64,000 nt of DNA from Roseibium album (GTDB lineage Bacteria > Pseudomonadota > Alphaproteobacteria > Rhizobiales > Stappiaceae), in assembly GCF_001404515.1 (NCBI RefSeq), contig NZ_CXWE01000001.1, forward strand, positions 496,001 through 560,000, written 5' to 3'. Shown here piece by piece: positions 46,637-56,264 of this stretch (within the stretch, counting starts at the first letter, position 1; each line of letters opens with the position of its first letter). The notes under the pieces were generated by a model that was given only the letters and a program-made list of their open reading frames with translations, made no database searches and was not told where the DNA came from. Made by a program: the position numbers and the translations under genes.

Positions 46637-48883
46637 GTGACGGTACATCAGCGTGACTGGCAGGCATTCATAACACCGGGAAACAACGGCGCGGTTCATA
46701 TGGACCTTGCCGTTGACGGGATCACCTGTGCCGCCTGCATGGGGGAAATCGAACGTGGCCTGAAACGTTTGCCGGGTATCCGTTCCGCCAGGGTCAATCT
46801 CACCAGTCAGCGGCTTGCCGTCGATTGGGTTGAGGACCAGACGGGCGCCGAAGAGATTGTCGGTGAATTGGCCAGACTGGGTTACGCGGCCCACCCGTTC
46901 GATCCAGCAAGCCAGAAGGAGCGTCAGGACAAGACAGGCAAACAGCTGCTGCGCTGCCTGGCTGTCGCGGGATTTGCCGGCATGAATATCATGCTGTTGT
47001 CGGTGTCAGTCTGGTCGGGAAATGCCACGGACATCACCCCCGAAACGCGGGACTTTTTCCATTGGCTGTCGGCCCTGATCGCGTTGCCGACTGTTGCCTA
47101 CGCTGGGCGTCCGTTCACGAAAAGTGCCTTTGGAGCGCTCGCTGCAGGCCGGCTCAACATGGATGTGCCTATTGTGATCGGTGTGTTTCTGACCGTGGCA
47201 CTGTCATTTGTCCAGACGCTGCAGCACCAGCAACATGCCTATTTCGAATCTGCGGTGATGCTGCTCTTTTTCCTGCTGGTTGGTCGTTATCTCGACCACA
47301 ACATGCGCGGACGAACCCGGTCCTTTGCCGAAAACATTGCTGCACTGAAAGCGGAAGTTGCCGCCCGGATGAATTCCGACGGAAGCATACGCGAAGTCCC
47401 GCTTTCCAAGATCAACACGGGTGACCTTGTCCTGGTCTCAGGCGGAGAGCGTGTGCCCGTGGATGGCGTCGTGGAAACGGGACAGTCGGAAATTGACCAG
47501 AGCCTGGTTACGGGCGAAAGCATTCTCGTGCCAGTCAGGCGGGGACAAAGAGTTTATGCCGGTACCCTGAATGGGGCAGGGGCACTTCAGGTTCGCGTTG
47601 AAGCTGCCTCGGGCACGACGCTTCTTGACGAAGTAAACCGGCTTCTGGAAACCGCGTCGCAGGCCAAGTCCGCCTACGTCCGGATCGCCGACCGTGCGGC
47701 GCGACTCTACGCTCCGCTGGTGCATGGTGCTGCTGCCTTGACATTTCTTGGCTGGCTTCTGGCCGGCCTGGCCTGGCAACCGGCCCTGGTAATCTCGATT
47801 TCAGTCCTGATCATCACGTGCCCCTGTGCTCTGGGACTTGCCGTCCCGGCAGTTCAGGTGGTGGCCTCCGGACAATTGTTCAGGCGTGGTATCCTGCTGA
47901 ATTCAGGGGATGCCATCGAACGCTTGGCTGAAATCGACACGATCCTTTTCGACAAGACCGGCACGCTGACAAGGCCTGAGCCTGAACTTTTCGAAACCGT
48001 TGACCCGGTAGACGAGACGATAGCCTTGGCCGGGCGTCTGGCCCTTGCCAGCCGTCATCCATTGTCCGCAGCATTGGTCCGGGCAACTGGCGCTATCATG
48101 CCGTTGCCCGATATTGAGGAAATTGCCGGATCAGGTCTGGAAACAAACCATGAAGGCAAGAAGCTCCGTCTGGGCAGTCCACAGTTCTGCCAAGCCTCTC
48201 GGGAGCTGATTGACGAAGCCCTTGAAAGGGTTCCCGGCGCTTCCCTGCTCGCAATCAGCTACGGTGACGAACCTGTGCGACTGTTGACTTTCCGGCAAAG
48301 CCTGCGGCCGGATGCGGCCAGTGTGATCGATCGGCTGGGCCAGGAAGGGTACACGCTTGAAATCATCTCCGGCGATACCCTGCCGGCTGTCGAGGACTGC
48401 GCAAAAACGCTGGGGATCTCTGCCTGGAGCGCGGGCATGAAACCTGCACGGAAAATAGCGCGTCTTGAGGAACTGCAGGCAGAAGGCCGCAAGGTACTCA
48501 TGGTCGGCGACGGACTGAACGACGCACCTGCATTGGCGGGTGCACATGTTTCACTCTCGCCTGTTTCCGCGGTTCATCTCAGTCAGGCGGCAGCAGACGC
48601 GGTGTTTCTGGGAGACAGGCTGATGCCGGTGGCCGATGCTTTGCACTTGTCCAGAAGGGCAAGGGCGGCGATCGAACAGAACCTCTGGATTTCTGCCCTC
48701 TACAACGTCATTGCCGTACCGATTGCGGTGGCCGGTTTTGTGACGCCTCTCATGGCAGCCGTTGCAATGTCGGCTTCCTCGCTGGCGGTTACGGCCAACG
48801 CCCTGAAGTTGAAGTGGGGCGAAACAAGCCGTTCGTCCGGTACCGGCAGCGCGCAAACGCCAAAGCCGTCAGACGGGAGATAG
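46637..48883 (+). CDS. fixI: Copper-type P1B ATPase FixI/CcoI
   Basis: A 748-residue P-type ATPase. The N-terminal metal-binding domain has C31-x2-C34 (GITCAACMG), the membrane metal site is CPC (395-397), the phosphorylated Asp is in DKTGT (439-443), the nucleotide-binding HP is in SRHPLS and the hinge is GDGLNDAPAL. It exports copper across the inner membrane for cbb3 oxidase assembly. GTG start at 46637, just after fixH; fixS begins 6 bases after its stop. Confidence 0.94.
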   Translation: MTVHQRDWQAFITPGNNGAVHMDLAVDGITCAACMGEIERGLKRLPGIRSARVNLTSQRLAVDWVEDQTGAEEIVGELARLGYAAHPFDPASQKERQDKTGKQLLRCLAVAGFAGMNIMLLSVSVWSGNATDITPETRDFFHWLSALIALPTVAYAGRPFTKSAFGALAAGRLNMDVPIVIGVFLTVALSFVQTLQHQQHAYFESAVMLLFFLLVGRYLDHNMRGRTRSFAENIAALKAEVAARMNSDGSIREVPLSKINTGDLVLVSGGERVPVDGVVETGQSEIDQSLVTGESILVPVRRGQRVYAGTLNGAGALQVRVEAASGTTLLDEVNRLLETASQAKSAYVRIADRAARLYAPLVHGAAALTFLGWLLAGLAWQPALVISISVLIITCPCALGLAVPAVQVVASGQLFRRGILLNSGDAIERLAEIDTILFDKTGTLTRPEPELFETVDPVDETIALAGRLALASRHPLSAALVRATGAIMPLPDIEEIAGSGLETNHEGKKLRLGSPQFCQASRELIDEALERVPGASLLAISYGDEPVRLLTFRQSLRPDAASVIDRLGQEGYTLEIISGDTLPAVEDCAKTLGISAWSAGMKPARKIARLEELQAEGRKVLMVGDGLNDAPALAGAHVSLSPVSAVHLSQAAADAVFLGDRLMPVADALHLSRRARAAIEQNLWISALYNVIAVPIAVAGFVTPLMAAVAMSASSLAVTANALKLKWGETSRSSGTGSAQTPKPSDGR

Positions 48884-48889
48884 CAATCG

Positions 48890-49048
48890 ATGGATGTCCT
48901 GATCTTCCTGATCCCGATCGCACTCTTTTTGGGTGCCCTCGGCCTGATTGCATTTCTCTGGTCGTTGAAGAATGGTCAGTATGATGATCTGGAAGGCGCG
49001 AAGTGGCGGATTCTGGACGATGACGACCTGCCGGAAGACAAGCGCTGA
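48890..49048 (+). CDS. fixS: cbb3 oxidase assembly protein FixS
   Basis: A 52-residue protein from ATG 48890 to TGA 49048. It has one membrane helix (LIFLIPIALFLGALGLIAFLW) followed by the FixS/CcoS signature NGQYDDLEGAKWRIL and an acidic tail. GGGAGAT overlapping the fixI stop serves as ribosome binding site. It completes fixGHIS and is needed for cofactor insertion into the oxidase. Confidence 0.93.
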   Translation: MDVLIFLIPIALFLGALGLIAFLWSLKNGQYDDLEGAKWRILDDDDLPEDKR

Positions 49049-49090
49049 CGCAAGGACCCGTTTCCCGCGTACGGTCTGTCGAAGGATATG

Positions 49091-49270
49091 TCAGGCAAGA
49101 ATGTTTGACAGCGCCATCGCAACCGCCAGCAATACAAGCCCCACTCCTGAAAGAAGCAGAATATTCTCGCGCAGTCCGCTGGAGCCCGCCGTAGATGGCT
49201 CGTGCTCGCCTGCAAGCGGCTCGTCCTGCCTGCTCTTGTCCCGGTCTGTGGTCATGAGGCTCGTGATCAT
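49091..49270 (-). CDS. Small single-helix membrane protein
   Basis: A 59-codon minus-strand ORF converging on fixS (stops about 42 bases apart). The product has a hydrophilic N-terminus rich in D, E, S and G and a C-terminal membrane helix (ILLLSGVGLVLLAVAMAL) ending in NILA, i.e. a tail-anchored layout. The ATG at 49255 (54 residues) is an alternative start; neither has a strong ribosome binding site. I do not recognise it; the clear helix and polar/hydrophobic division support a real gene. Confidence 0.5.
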   Translation of the reverse strand: MITSLMTTDRDKSRQDEPLAGEHEPSTAGSSGLRENILLLSGVGLVLLAVAMALSNILA

Positions 49271-49549
49271 TGAAGTGTGACATCTCTTTTTTTGTTTCTG
49301 GAAGCAGGATGACCTTCAGCTCTGAAAGTCCCGTTAATCCGTGGCGTGTGAAAAAGTTAATTGGCCACAGCATTACCAAGTTGTGAAAACTGAGCTTGAT
49401 TACAAATCTGAAATTAGATTTATGAATATTATTCAATGAGTTAAGCTTCGATTTGCTGCTGTTGCCCGATGCTTTCCACCTCGGCAGGGATACGGCTAAC
49501 CCAATCTTCAGGTTTTCATGGCAAGACAAGGGGAAACAAGGAGGAATTG

Positions 49550-50092
49550 GTGAGCCTGGATCTTGCCTCTTTGACATTTTTGCTGGTCGAAGACAGTGCT
49601 TATATGCGGACGATTCTGCGGACGATGTTGCAGGGTTTCGGTGCGCGTCGCATTGTGGAGGCAGAGGACGGTGCTTCCGGCCTCGAGGCCATGGATCGTG
49701 CAAACCCGGATATTCTGATCCTGGACTGGGTCATGCCCATTCTGGACGGTGCAGACATGGTGCGCATGATCCGCAGCCCGAACAATCCGTTCGCGTACAT
49801 CCCGATCATCATGGTAACGGCCCATACTGAACGGAGCCGGATTGTCGAAGCCCGCAGGCTAGGCGTGCACGAGTTGCTGTCGAAGCCTATTTCGGCAAAG
49901 TCGTTGTATCAGCGGGTTTCGAGCGTGATCCTTCATCCGCGTGATTTCATCAAGACAGCGACCTATTTCGGTCCCGCTCCCCGGGAAATAAGAAATCGGC
50001 AGAAGATTTGGCAGGGCGGACCGGGGCAACCGCCCGGGCAGCCGCCTGGAGAAGCTGCAGAAGAACCCGAAAACGTCACCGCGATTGGTTAG
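49550..50092 (+). CDS. CheY-like response regulator with Pro/Gly-rich tail
   Basis: A 180-residue protein. The receiver (residues 8-130) has VEDS at 13-16, phospho-acceptor D59 in LILDWVMP, Thr in MVTAHT and K in SKPIS. The tail (about 140-180) is low complexity (GGPGQPPGQPPGEA) with no DNA-binding domain. GTG 49550 is chosen for the perfect AAGGAGGAA 6-8 bases upstream. It is an orphan regulator; the partner kinase is not adjacent. Chemotaxis-like or phosphorelay roles are both possible. Confidence 0.82.
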   Translation: MSLDLASLTFLLVEDSAYMRTILRTMLQGFGARRIVEAEDGASGLEAMDRANPDILILDWVMPILDGADMVRMIRSPNNPFAYIPIIMVTAHTERSRIVEARRLGVHELLSKPISAKSLYQRVSSVILHPRDFIKTATYFGPAPREIRNRQKIWQGGPGQPPGQPPGEAAEEPENVTAIG

Positions 50093-50113
50093 GTATTTCG
50101 ATCGTGGGGGAAC

Positions 50114-50335
50114 TCAGGCCGCCGATTGTGCTGATTTTGAGGGTTCACTTGTCGTGTGCACGGTATTGGAGGCACTTGCTTCAAGTGCATCTGCAAACTG
50201 GGCCAGCACGTCCAGATCAACCGTATAATTGTCGAGCAGAAATTGAGACAGGACGTCGATCGAGAGATGTTGGTAACCCTCAATCGCCGCCATCAGTGCT
50301 TCCGGAGTGTCCAGCCGTTCACGCAGCTTGATCAT
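50114..50335 (-). CDS. Small hypothetical protein
   Basis: A 73-residue product, mostly helical (IKLRERLDTPEALMAAIEGY; LSQFLLDNYTVDLDVLAQFADALE) with a Ser/Ala-rich end and no membrane segment. GCGGAAG lies 5-8 bases before ATG 50335, supporting translation. It converges on the CheY-like regulator. I do not recognise the family. Confidence 0.55.
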   Translation of the reverse strand: MIKLRERLDTPEALMAAIEGYQHLSIDVLSQFLLDNYTVDLDVLAQFADALEASASNTVHTTSEPSKSAQSAA

Positions 50336-50534
50336 TGTCTTCCGCTGAGTTTATTTTCCGCCACCTTGGATATTTATAGTTAATAGTGAGTAAATCTGAC
50401 ACGCGCAATAGCGAGTTTTACCCGTATGGCGGAAGGTTCCGGCCGTCCACAGCCTTCTGGGGAAGAACTGGCTGAATGACTGGCAAAAGACGCTGTTTGA
50501 CCGCATTTTGGAGGCAGCGATCGAAAGGGCACGA

Positions 50535-50978
50535 ATGGCAAAAGTCGTTTATATCTTGAACGGACCGAATCTCAACCTGCTGGGAAAGAGGGAACCGGAG
50601 ATCTATGGCCATCAGACACTGGACGATGTTCATCAAATGTGCGTCGCTCAGGCGGAAAATGACGGACTTGATATCGTGTTCCGGCAAAGCAACGCAGAGC
50701 ACGACCTGATCGATTGGGTGCAGGAAGCCAGGGAAGCAGCTCACGCCATCATTATCAATCCGGCCGCTTACTCACACACGTCCATCGCTATATTGGACGC
50801 TCTCAGTGCGTGTACGTGTCCGGTGATCGAAGTGCATGTTTCCAACATCCACAGGCGCGAAGCTTTTCGTCATCACTCTTATGTTTCGCAAAAAGCAGAC
50901 GCGGTGATAGCAGGGTGCGGTGTCGAGGGCTACCTGCTTGCATTGCAACGGGCAGCGACCTTGCTGAAGGAAAGCTGA
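50535..50978 (+). CDS. aroQ: Type II 3-dehydroquinate dehydratase
   Basis: A 147-residue enzyme of the shikimate pathway. It has [17 protein letters not shown] (with the catalytic Tyr and flexible-loop Arg), the substrate block [10 protein letters not shown], and [17 protein letters not shown] (catalytic His and binding residues). It dehydrates 3-dehydroquinate to 3-dehydroshikimate as a dodecamer. ATG 50535 is used with GAAAGGG upstream; the frame opens at TTG 50508. No accB/accC follows, unlike in many relatives. Confidence 0.93.
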   Translation: MAKVVYILNGPNLNLLGKREPEIYGHQTLDDVHQMCVAQAENDGLDIVFRQSNAEHDLIDWVQEAREAAHAIIINPAAYSHTSIAILDALSACTCPVIEVHVSNIHRREAFRHHSYVSQKADAVIAGCGVEGYLLALQRAATLLKES

Positions 50979-51030
50979 CGGGTTTCAATCGGACAAGCTC
51001 CAGACAATGGGTCATTGCTGAAGACGTATT

Positions 51031-51768
51031 CTAGTATCCGTTTCCGGAGAAAAATTCGCGCGCAATTGTCTGGGCGATGACTTTGAAATCAAGCAGGAGA
51101 GATTGGCTCTCCAGATATTGAAGATCATATTCAAGACGCATTTTCGCGGAAAAGGCATCCGTGGTTTCCCCACGAAATCCGTTGACCTGTGCGAGACCCG
51201 TAATTCCCGGGCGCACCTGATGACGTTCCATGTATCTTGTATCGAATTTTTCGTAGTCAATTCCGGCCGCCAGCATGCCCGGTACGTGCGGACGCGGCCC
51301 GACAAGCGACATGTCTCCGCGAAGGACGTTCATCAACTGGGGAAGCTCGTCGAAATTGCTCCTGCGCAGAAACGAGCCAACAGCGGTAACACGCGGGTCG
51401 TTGGATACCGTTTGGGTCACGCCTGATCCATCACCCAGATGCTGGTGCATCGTCCGGAATTTAAAAATCGTGAAAAGTTTTCCGTCGAGTCCGTATCGTT
51501 CCTGCCTGAATATGACAGGCCCACGACTTGTGACCTTTATCGCGATGGCGATCGCCACGAAAAGAGGCAGCAGAAGAAGCATTCCAGATCCTGCTCCCAG
51601 GATGTCCAGAATTCTCTTTAGTTTGCTGTTGCCTTGTGTCGAAGGGGTAACTTTCTTTATTGGACGGTTATCCTGATCAAAAACTGATGGGTTAAAAGAA
51701 TAATTGGTTGTTTTACCAATGTATCGATAGCGACTGGTATCGTCATATCTAACGGATTCGTTTGCCAA
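51031..51768 (-). CDS. Polyprenyl-phosphate sugar-1-phosphate transferase (short form)
   Basis: A 245-residue bacterial sugar transferase. One hydrophobic re-entrant helix (about 55-78, GAGSGMLLLLPLFVAIAIAI), then the catalytic block IFRQERYGLDGKLFTIFKFRTM and DELPQLMNVLRGDMSLVGPRP. It puts a sugar phosphate on undecaprenyl phosphate to start exopolysaccharide assembly. It lacks the four-helix and CoA-binding-like N-terminal region of full WbaP/ExoY-type initiators and starts with a polar 45-residue segment. A TTG start at 51768 is the best available. It precedes no glycosyltransferases here; UDP-glucose dehydrogenase lies next on the same strand. Confidence 0.82.
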   Translation of the reverse strand: MANESVRYDDTSRYRYIGKTTNYSFNPSVFDQDNRPIKKVTPSTQGNSKLKRILDILGAGSGMLLLLPLFVAIAIAIKVTSRGPVIFRQERYGLDGKLFTIFKFRTMHQHLGDGSGVTQTVSNDPRVTAVGSFLRRSNFDELPQLMNVLRGDMSLVGPRPHVPGMLAAGIDYEKFDTRYMERHQVRPGITGLAQVNGFRGETTDAFSAKMRLEYDLQYLESQSLLLDFKVIAQTIAREFFSGNGY

Positions 51769-52040
51769 GCTTTACAAGCCTCGAGCCAATACGTGTGGTC
51801 TAAAGGATTTGCCGATGCAACATAGCCCGTTGAAGCGGCAGGTGCTAAGTATTCGTTAATCAATGGTTAACAGAGAGCGTAAAATCCTTGATTTATTGGG
51901 ATTTGTTATCAGCTCGACATTCAAGCTGCAACATCGCGGTGCGAAAAACGAGTTAAATTTTTGTAAAACTTTAATTGAAACTGCCGAAAATTCTCTCTCC
52001 GGCAGCTCCATGATCAGACATTGCCCTCAGAATGGAAGGG

Positions 52041-53348
52041 TCAGTAGCTGCGGCCGACGCTTGTATACTCAAAGCCGCGGGAAAGCATGTAGTCGGGTTT
52101 GTATATGTTCCTGAGGTCGACCACCTTCGGTGCCTTTAGCAGGGATTTTACCCGCTCCAGGTCAAGTGCGCGGAACTGGTCCCATTCCGTGCAGATCACG
52201 ACCACATCCGCATTTTCGATGGCGTGATAGGGTCCGTCGCAAAACAGGACGTCCGACATCATCTTGCCGGCTTCTTCCATGCTCGCAGGATCGTAGGCAC
52301 GGATCCTGGCGCCACACGATTGCAGTTTCTCAACGATGTCGATGCTGGGAGCATCGCGCATGTCATCGGTGTTGGGTTTGAAGGCGAGGCCCAGCAGCGC
52401 GATTGTCTTGCCATTGACGTCACCGTCCAGGAAATCGACGACCTTGTCTGCCATCTTCTTCTTGCGAGCGGTGTTCACCTCTATCACGGAATCGACGATC
52501 TTGAGATCAGACCCGGCGTCCGCGGCAATCTTGGAAAGCGCGAGTGTGTCTTTCGGAAAACATGAGCCGCCGTAACCCGGTCCTGCATGCAGGAACTTGG
52601 ACCCGATACGGTTGTCCAGGCCAATTCCGCGAGACACTTCCTGCACGTTCGCACCAACGCTTTCGCAAAGATCCGCGATTTCGTTGATGAACGTGATCTT
52701 GACTGCCAGAAACGCGTTGGCCGCGTACTTGATGAGTTCGGAGGTCCGCCGCTTGGTAACGATGATCGGCGTTTCGTTGAGATACAGCGGACGATAGAGT
52801 TCCTGCATCACTTCGACAGCCTTGTCGTCCTCCGTACCGACAACAACACGGTCAGGCCGTTTGAAGTCGTTGATGGCCGCCCCTTCACGAAGGAACTCCG
52901 GATTTGAAACCACGGCGAAATCGGCATCAGGATTGGTTTTCTGGATTATCGCCTCGACTTCGTCACCTGTGCCGACCGGAACCGTCGATTTGGTGATGAT
53001 GACTGTGAAGCCTTCCAGAAGTCCGGCTATTTCCTCCGCGGCCGCATAGACGTAGGAAAGATCGGCGTGTCCGTCTCCTCGCCGCGTCGGGGTTCCGACT
53101 GCGATGAAGATGGCATCGGCGGTCCTTATGGCGTCCGATGAATCGGTCGTGAAAAAGAGCCGTTCTTCGTCAACGTTCTTTGCGACAAGTTCCTGAAGAC
53201 CCGGTTCGTAGATCGGAATCTTTCCATTGTTCAGGGCATCAATTTTTGTAGTGTCTTTATCAATACAGGTCACCACGTGACCGAAATCGGCAAAACATGT
53301 TCCCGATACCAGACCGACATAGCCGGTCCCAATCATTGCAACGCGCAT
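52041..53348 (-). CDS. ugd: UDP-glucose 6-dehydrogenase
   Basis: A 435-residue enzyme. The Rossmann motif is GTGYVGLVSGTCFADFGH (7-24), the catalytic Cys is in GPGYGGSCFPKDT and the C-terminal UDP-binding half contains LGLAFKPNTDDMRDAPS. It oxidises UDP-glucose to UDP-glucuronate for surface polysaccharide. It is 270 bases upstream of the sugar transferase on the same strand, suggesting a shared role in exopolysaccharide made from loci elsewhere. The intervening 51769-52040 is A/T-rich and shows no gene. Confidence 0.94.
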   Translation of the reverse strand: MRVAMIGTGYVGLVSGTCFADFGHVVTCIDKDTTKIDALNNGKIPIYEPGLQELVAKNVDEERLFFTTDSSDAIRTADAIFIAVGTPTRRGDGHADLSYVYAAAEEIAGLLEGFTVIITKSTVPVGTGDEVEAIIQKTNPDADFAVVSNPEFLREGAAINDFKRPDRVVVGTEDDKAVEVMQELYRPLYLNETPIIVTKRRTSELIKYAANAFLAVKITFINEIADLCESVGANVQEVSRGIGLDNRIGSKFLHAGPGYGGSCFPKDTLALSKIAADAGSDLKIVDSVIEVNTARKKKMADKVVDFLDGDVNGKTIALLGLAFKPNTDDMRDAPSIDIVEKLQSCGARIRAYDPASMEEAGKMMSDVLFCDGPYHAIENADVVVICTEWDQFRALDLERVKSLLKAPKVVDLRNIYKPDYMLSRGFEYTSVGRSY

Positions 53349-53531
53349 AATATAATTCCAGTTCCTAAGGCTGACCCGGGCGCAGGAAGTAACTGCGTCC
53401 TGAATTTTTCGGCAGCTTTGAAGCTGTCATGCCCCTAGCACGACTGACGTCGCGATTGCTAGCCCATATAGTCCGGCGATTCTCGCGGACTGTCATGTGA
53501 CGCCTTGCGGTCGGTCTGGGAAAACGTGCGC

Positions 53532-54227
53532 TTACACCGTCAGAAATCGCCTAACTTCGGTTTCCGACAGATCTGCACCTGAACCTGAAAGAACAATCTC
53601 GCCACGGTCCATGACTGCATAATCATCGGCGAGATCCCTGGCGAATTCGAAAAATTGCTCGACAAGGACGATCGCCATGGTTCCCTGGTTCCGAAGCCAT
53701 GCAATTGCGCGGCCTATGTCCTTGATGATCGATGGCTGTATGCCTTCCGTCGGCTCATCGAGAACCAGCAATTGTGGTCGTGTGATGAGTGCGCGCGCGA
53801 TTGCAAGTTGCTGCTGCTGCCCGCCTGACAGGTCGCCGCCGCGGCGGTTCAGCATGTCTTTGAGAACCGGAAACAGGTCGAACACGGTATCGGGAATAAA
53901 GCGGTCCCTTCGACGGATAGGTGCAAATCCCGTCTCGAGATTTTCCTTCACCGTAAGAAGAGGAAAAACCTCGCGCCCTTGTGGAACGACAGCAATTCTC
54001 CTGCGCGCCCGCGCGAAGGCCGGCAGCGATGAAATGTCATCTCCGTTCCACAGGATTTTACCGGCGGCGATACCATGCTGGCCTGAAATCGCCCGCAAAG
54101 TGGATGTCTTTCCAACGCCGTTGCGGCCCAGAAGACAGGTGATCTTGCCGGTTTCGGCAGTCAGGGAAACGTCACTCAGCGCCTGAGCCGCGCCATAATA
54201 AAGATCAATGTTTTCAACTTTGAGCAT
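53532..54227 (-). CDS. urtE: Urea ABC transporter ATPase UrtE
   Basis: A 231-residue ABC ATPase. Walker A is GRNGVGKT, the signature is LSGGQQQQLAIARAL, Walker B is LLVLDEP and the switch His is in VLVEQFFEF, as in LivF/UrtE. It couples ATP hydrolysis to uptake through UrtBC. It is last in urtABCDE, 47 bases after urtD. No terminator is obvious after it. Confidence 0.92.
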   Translation of the reverse strand: MLKVENIDLYYGAAQALSDVSLTAETGKITCLLGRNGVGKTSTLRAISGQHGIAAGKILWNGDDISSLPAFARARRRIAVVPQGREVFPLLTVKENLETGFAPIRRRDRFIPDTVFDLFPVLKDMLNRRGGDLSGGQQQQLAIARALITRPQLLVLDEPTEGIQPSIIKDIGRAIAWLRNQGTMAIVLVEQFFEFARDLADDYAVMDRGEIVLSGSGADLSETEVRRFLTV

Positions 54228-54274
54228 TGTATTGCACCTTCTCGGGGAAGACAGCGAATGTTCCGCGGCAAAAA

Positions 54275-55021
54275 TTATCGCCCCAGATAGACTTCGACGA
54301 CACGTTCGTTGGCAGACACATGATCAAGGGATCCCTCGGCTAGAACGGATCCTTCATGAAGCACCGTGACTTTGACGCTGAGCGAGCGTACGAACTCCAT
54401 GTCGTGTTCGACCACGACAACCGAGTGGTCTTGCGCGATGTCCTTGAGCAACTCGGCCGTTTCTGCCGTTTCCGCGTCGGTCATGCCGGCTGCCGGTTCA
54501 TCGACGAGGAGCAGTTTCGGGTCCTGCGCCAGCAGCATGCCTATTTCCAGCCATTGTTTCTGACCGTGACTGAGATTGGCCGCAAGTTCATGTTTCCTGT
54601 CGGATAGCCTTATGAGGCCGAGAAGGTCGTCGATGCGTTTCGTTTCTCCGCCGGAAATGACATGAAACAGCGTGGCGAACGGGCCACGGGGGGCTTTCAG
54701 TGCCAGTTCCAGATTGTCCCGGACTGTGTGGCTTTCGAAGACGGTGGGCTTTTGGAATTTTCGTCCGATGCCGATTTCTGCAATGGAGGCTTCGTCTTCG
54801 CCGGTCAGGTCGATCGCACCGTCAAAATAGATCTCGCCTCGGTCAGGCTTTGTCTTGCCCGTGATGACATCCATCATCGTGGTCTTGCCGGCACCGTTGG
54901 GTCCAATGATTGCGCGCATTTCTCCAGGAGCGATGGTGAGCGAAAGTTCGTTGAGCGCTTTGAAACCGTCGAAAGTGACGGAAACCCCGTCGAGATAGAG
55001 AAGGCTGGTTGCTTTCACCAA
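54275..55021 (-). CDS. urtD: Urea ABC transporter ATPase UrtD
   Basis: A LivG-type ABC ATPase. Walker A is GPNGAGKTT, the signature is LSHGQKQWLEIGMLL (the H-G-Q-K-Q-W form typical of UrtD), Walker B is LLLVDEP and the switch His is in VVVEHDMEFV. The open frame runs further upstream over the end of urtC, but TTG 55021 (or GTG 55018) begins the fold, with GGAG 7 bases before TTG and 5 bases after the urtC stop. That gives 248 residues, normal for the family. Confidence 0.92.
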   Translation of the reverse strand: MVKATSLLYLDGVSVTFDGFKALNELSLTIAPGEMRAIIGPNGAGKTTMMDVITGKTKPDRGEIYFDGAIDLTGEDEASIAEIGIGRKFQKPTVFESHTVRDNLELALKAPRGPFATLFHVISGGETKRIDDLLGLIRLSDRKHELAANLSHGQKQWLEIGMLLAQDPKLLLVDEPAAGMTDAETAETAELLKDIAQDHSVVVVEHDMEFVRSLSVKVTVLHEGSVLAEGSLDHVSANERVVEVYLGR

Positions 55022-55025
55022 TGTC

Positions 55026-56264
55026 TTACTCCGCCGGTTGAGGATGTGAAGCACCGGCGCGGGACATGGCCGGAACGGGAGGAGGCGTGCTGGCGGGTGC
55101 ATCTTCAGACTGTTTTGCCTGTGGCCGCGGGCCGCCGGTCCCGTCTTCCTGATCGGAAGAATTCCTGCGTTGACGCAGCGTCGACCAACCGTCATTCAAG
55201 GTGCCCAGTATTCCCTTGGGCAAGAACAACGTGACAAACACGAACAGTCCTCCGAGTGCAAACAGCCAGATTTCGGGAAGTGCCGCGGTGAACCAGGTCT
55301 TGGCAAAGTTCACCAGAACGGCACCCAAAACGGCTCCGACCAGTGTTCCTCTGCCGCCGACCGCCACCCAGATCACCACTTCGATGGAGTTTGCCGGCGC
55401 GAACTCGCCCGGATTGATGATGCCGACCTGCGGAACATAAAGGGCGCCCGCAACACCTGCCATCATCGCCGAAAGCGTCCAGACAAACAGCTTGTAGTGT
55501 TCGACGCGGTACCCCAGAAAGCGTATCCGGCTTTCCGCGTCTCGCACCGCAACCAGAACCTTGCCAAGCTTGGATCGGGTAATGGAACGGCAGATCATGT
55601 ACGAAAGAACCAGCGCCAGGCCGGAGGCTGCAAACAGGCCGGCCCGGGTCGTGTCTGCCTGTATGTCGAAGCCGAGAATATCCTTGAAATCCGTCAGGCC
55701 GTTATTGCCGCCGAACCCCATGTCGTTCCGGAAAAAGGCAAGCAGCAGTGCATAGGTGAGGGCTTGTGTAATGATCGACAGATAAACACCGGTGACCCGG
55801 GAGCGGAAGGCGAACCAGCCGAAAACAAAGGCAATCAATCCGGGGACAAGAAGCACCATCAGGGCCGCAAACCAGAACATGTCGAAGCCGTACCAGTACC
55901 AGGGCAGTTCCTGCCAGTTCAAAAAGACCATGAAGTCGGGCAGGGTCGGGTCGCCATAAACGCCGCGCGTGCCGATCTGGCGCATGAGATACATGCCCAT
56001 CGCATAACCGCCGAGTGCAAAGAAGGCAGCGTGGCCGAGCGAGAGAATTCCGCAATAGCCCCAGACGAGATCCACCGCCAGGGCCAGCAGGGCGTAGGTG
56101 AGATACTTGCCCATCAGTGTGACGGCATAGGTCGGCACGTGGAAGGGTGATCCGTGCGGGACAAGAAGGTTGCCCACTGGCACCAGAATGACGACGGCCG
56201 CCATGATCGCCAGAAAAACGCCGGCACGAGCATCCATGGCCCGAAACAGAAAGGAGGTCATCAT
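55026..56264 (-). CDS. urtC: Urea ABC transporter permease UrtC
   Basis: A 412-residue LivM-type permease with about nine membrane helices, including SLGHAAFFALGGYAMGMYLM and the coupling region SRIRFLGYRVEHYKLFVW. The last 50 residues form a hydrophilic Pro/Gln/Ser-rich tail (KQSEDAPASTPPPVPA) that is longer than I expect for UrtC. Its start overlaps urtB by 4 bases. It forms the membrane channel with UrtB. Confidence 0.92.
   Translation of the reverse strand: MMTSFLFRAMDARAGVFLAIMAAVVILVPVGNLLVPHGSPFHVPTYAVTLMGKYLTYALLALAVDLVWGYCGILSLGHAAFFALGGYAMGMYLMRQIGTRGVYGDPTLPDFMVFLNWQELPWYWYGFDMFWFAALMVLLVPGLIAFVFGWFAFRSRVTGVYLSIITQALTYALLLAFFRNDMGFGGNNGLTDFKDILGFDIQADTTRAGLFAASGLALVLSYMICRSITRSKLGKVLVAVRDAESRIRFLGYRVEHYKLFVWTLSAMMAGVAGALYVPQVGIINPGEFAPANSIEVVIWVAVGGRGTLVGAVLGAVLVNFAKTWFTAALPEIWLFALGGLFVFVTLFLPKGILGTLNDGWSTLRQRRNSSDQEDGTGGPRPQAKQSEDAPASTPPPVPAMSRAGASHPQPAE

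Noticed and set aside
48789..49703. 304-codon minus-strand ORF spanning the fixI end, fixS and the next intergenic region
   Set aside because: It overlaps fixI, fixS and the start of the CheY-like gene, and its translation is low-complexity and basic; the 59-codon ORF in another frame is better supported.
55170..56150. 326-codon plus-strand ORF opposite urtC
   Set aside because: Antisense shadow; urtC has all expected permease features and couples to urtB and urtD.
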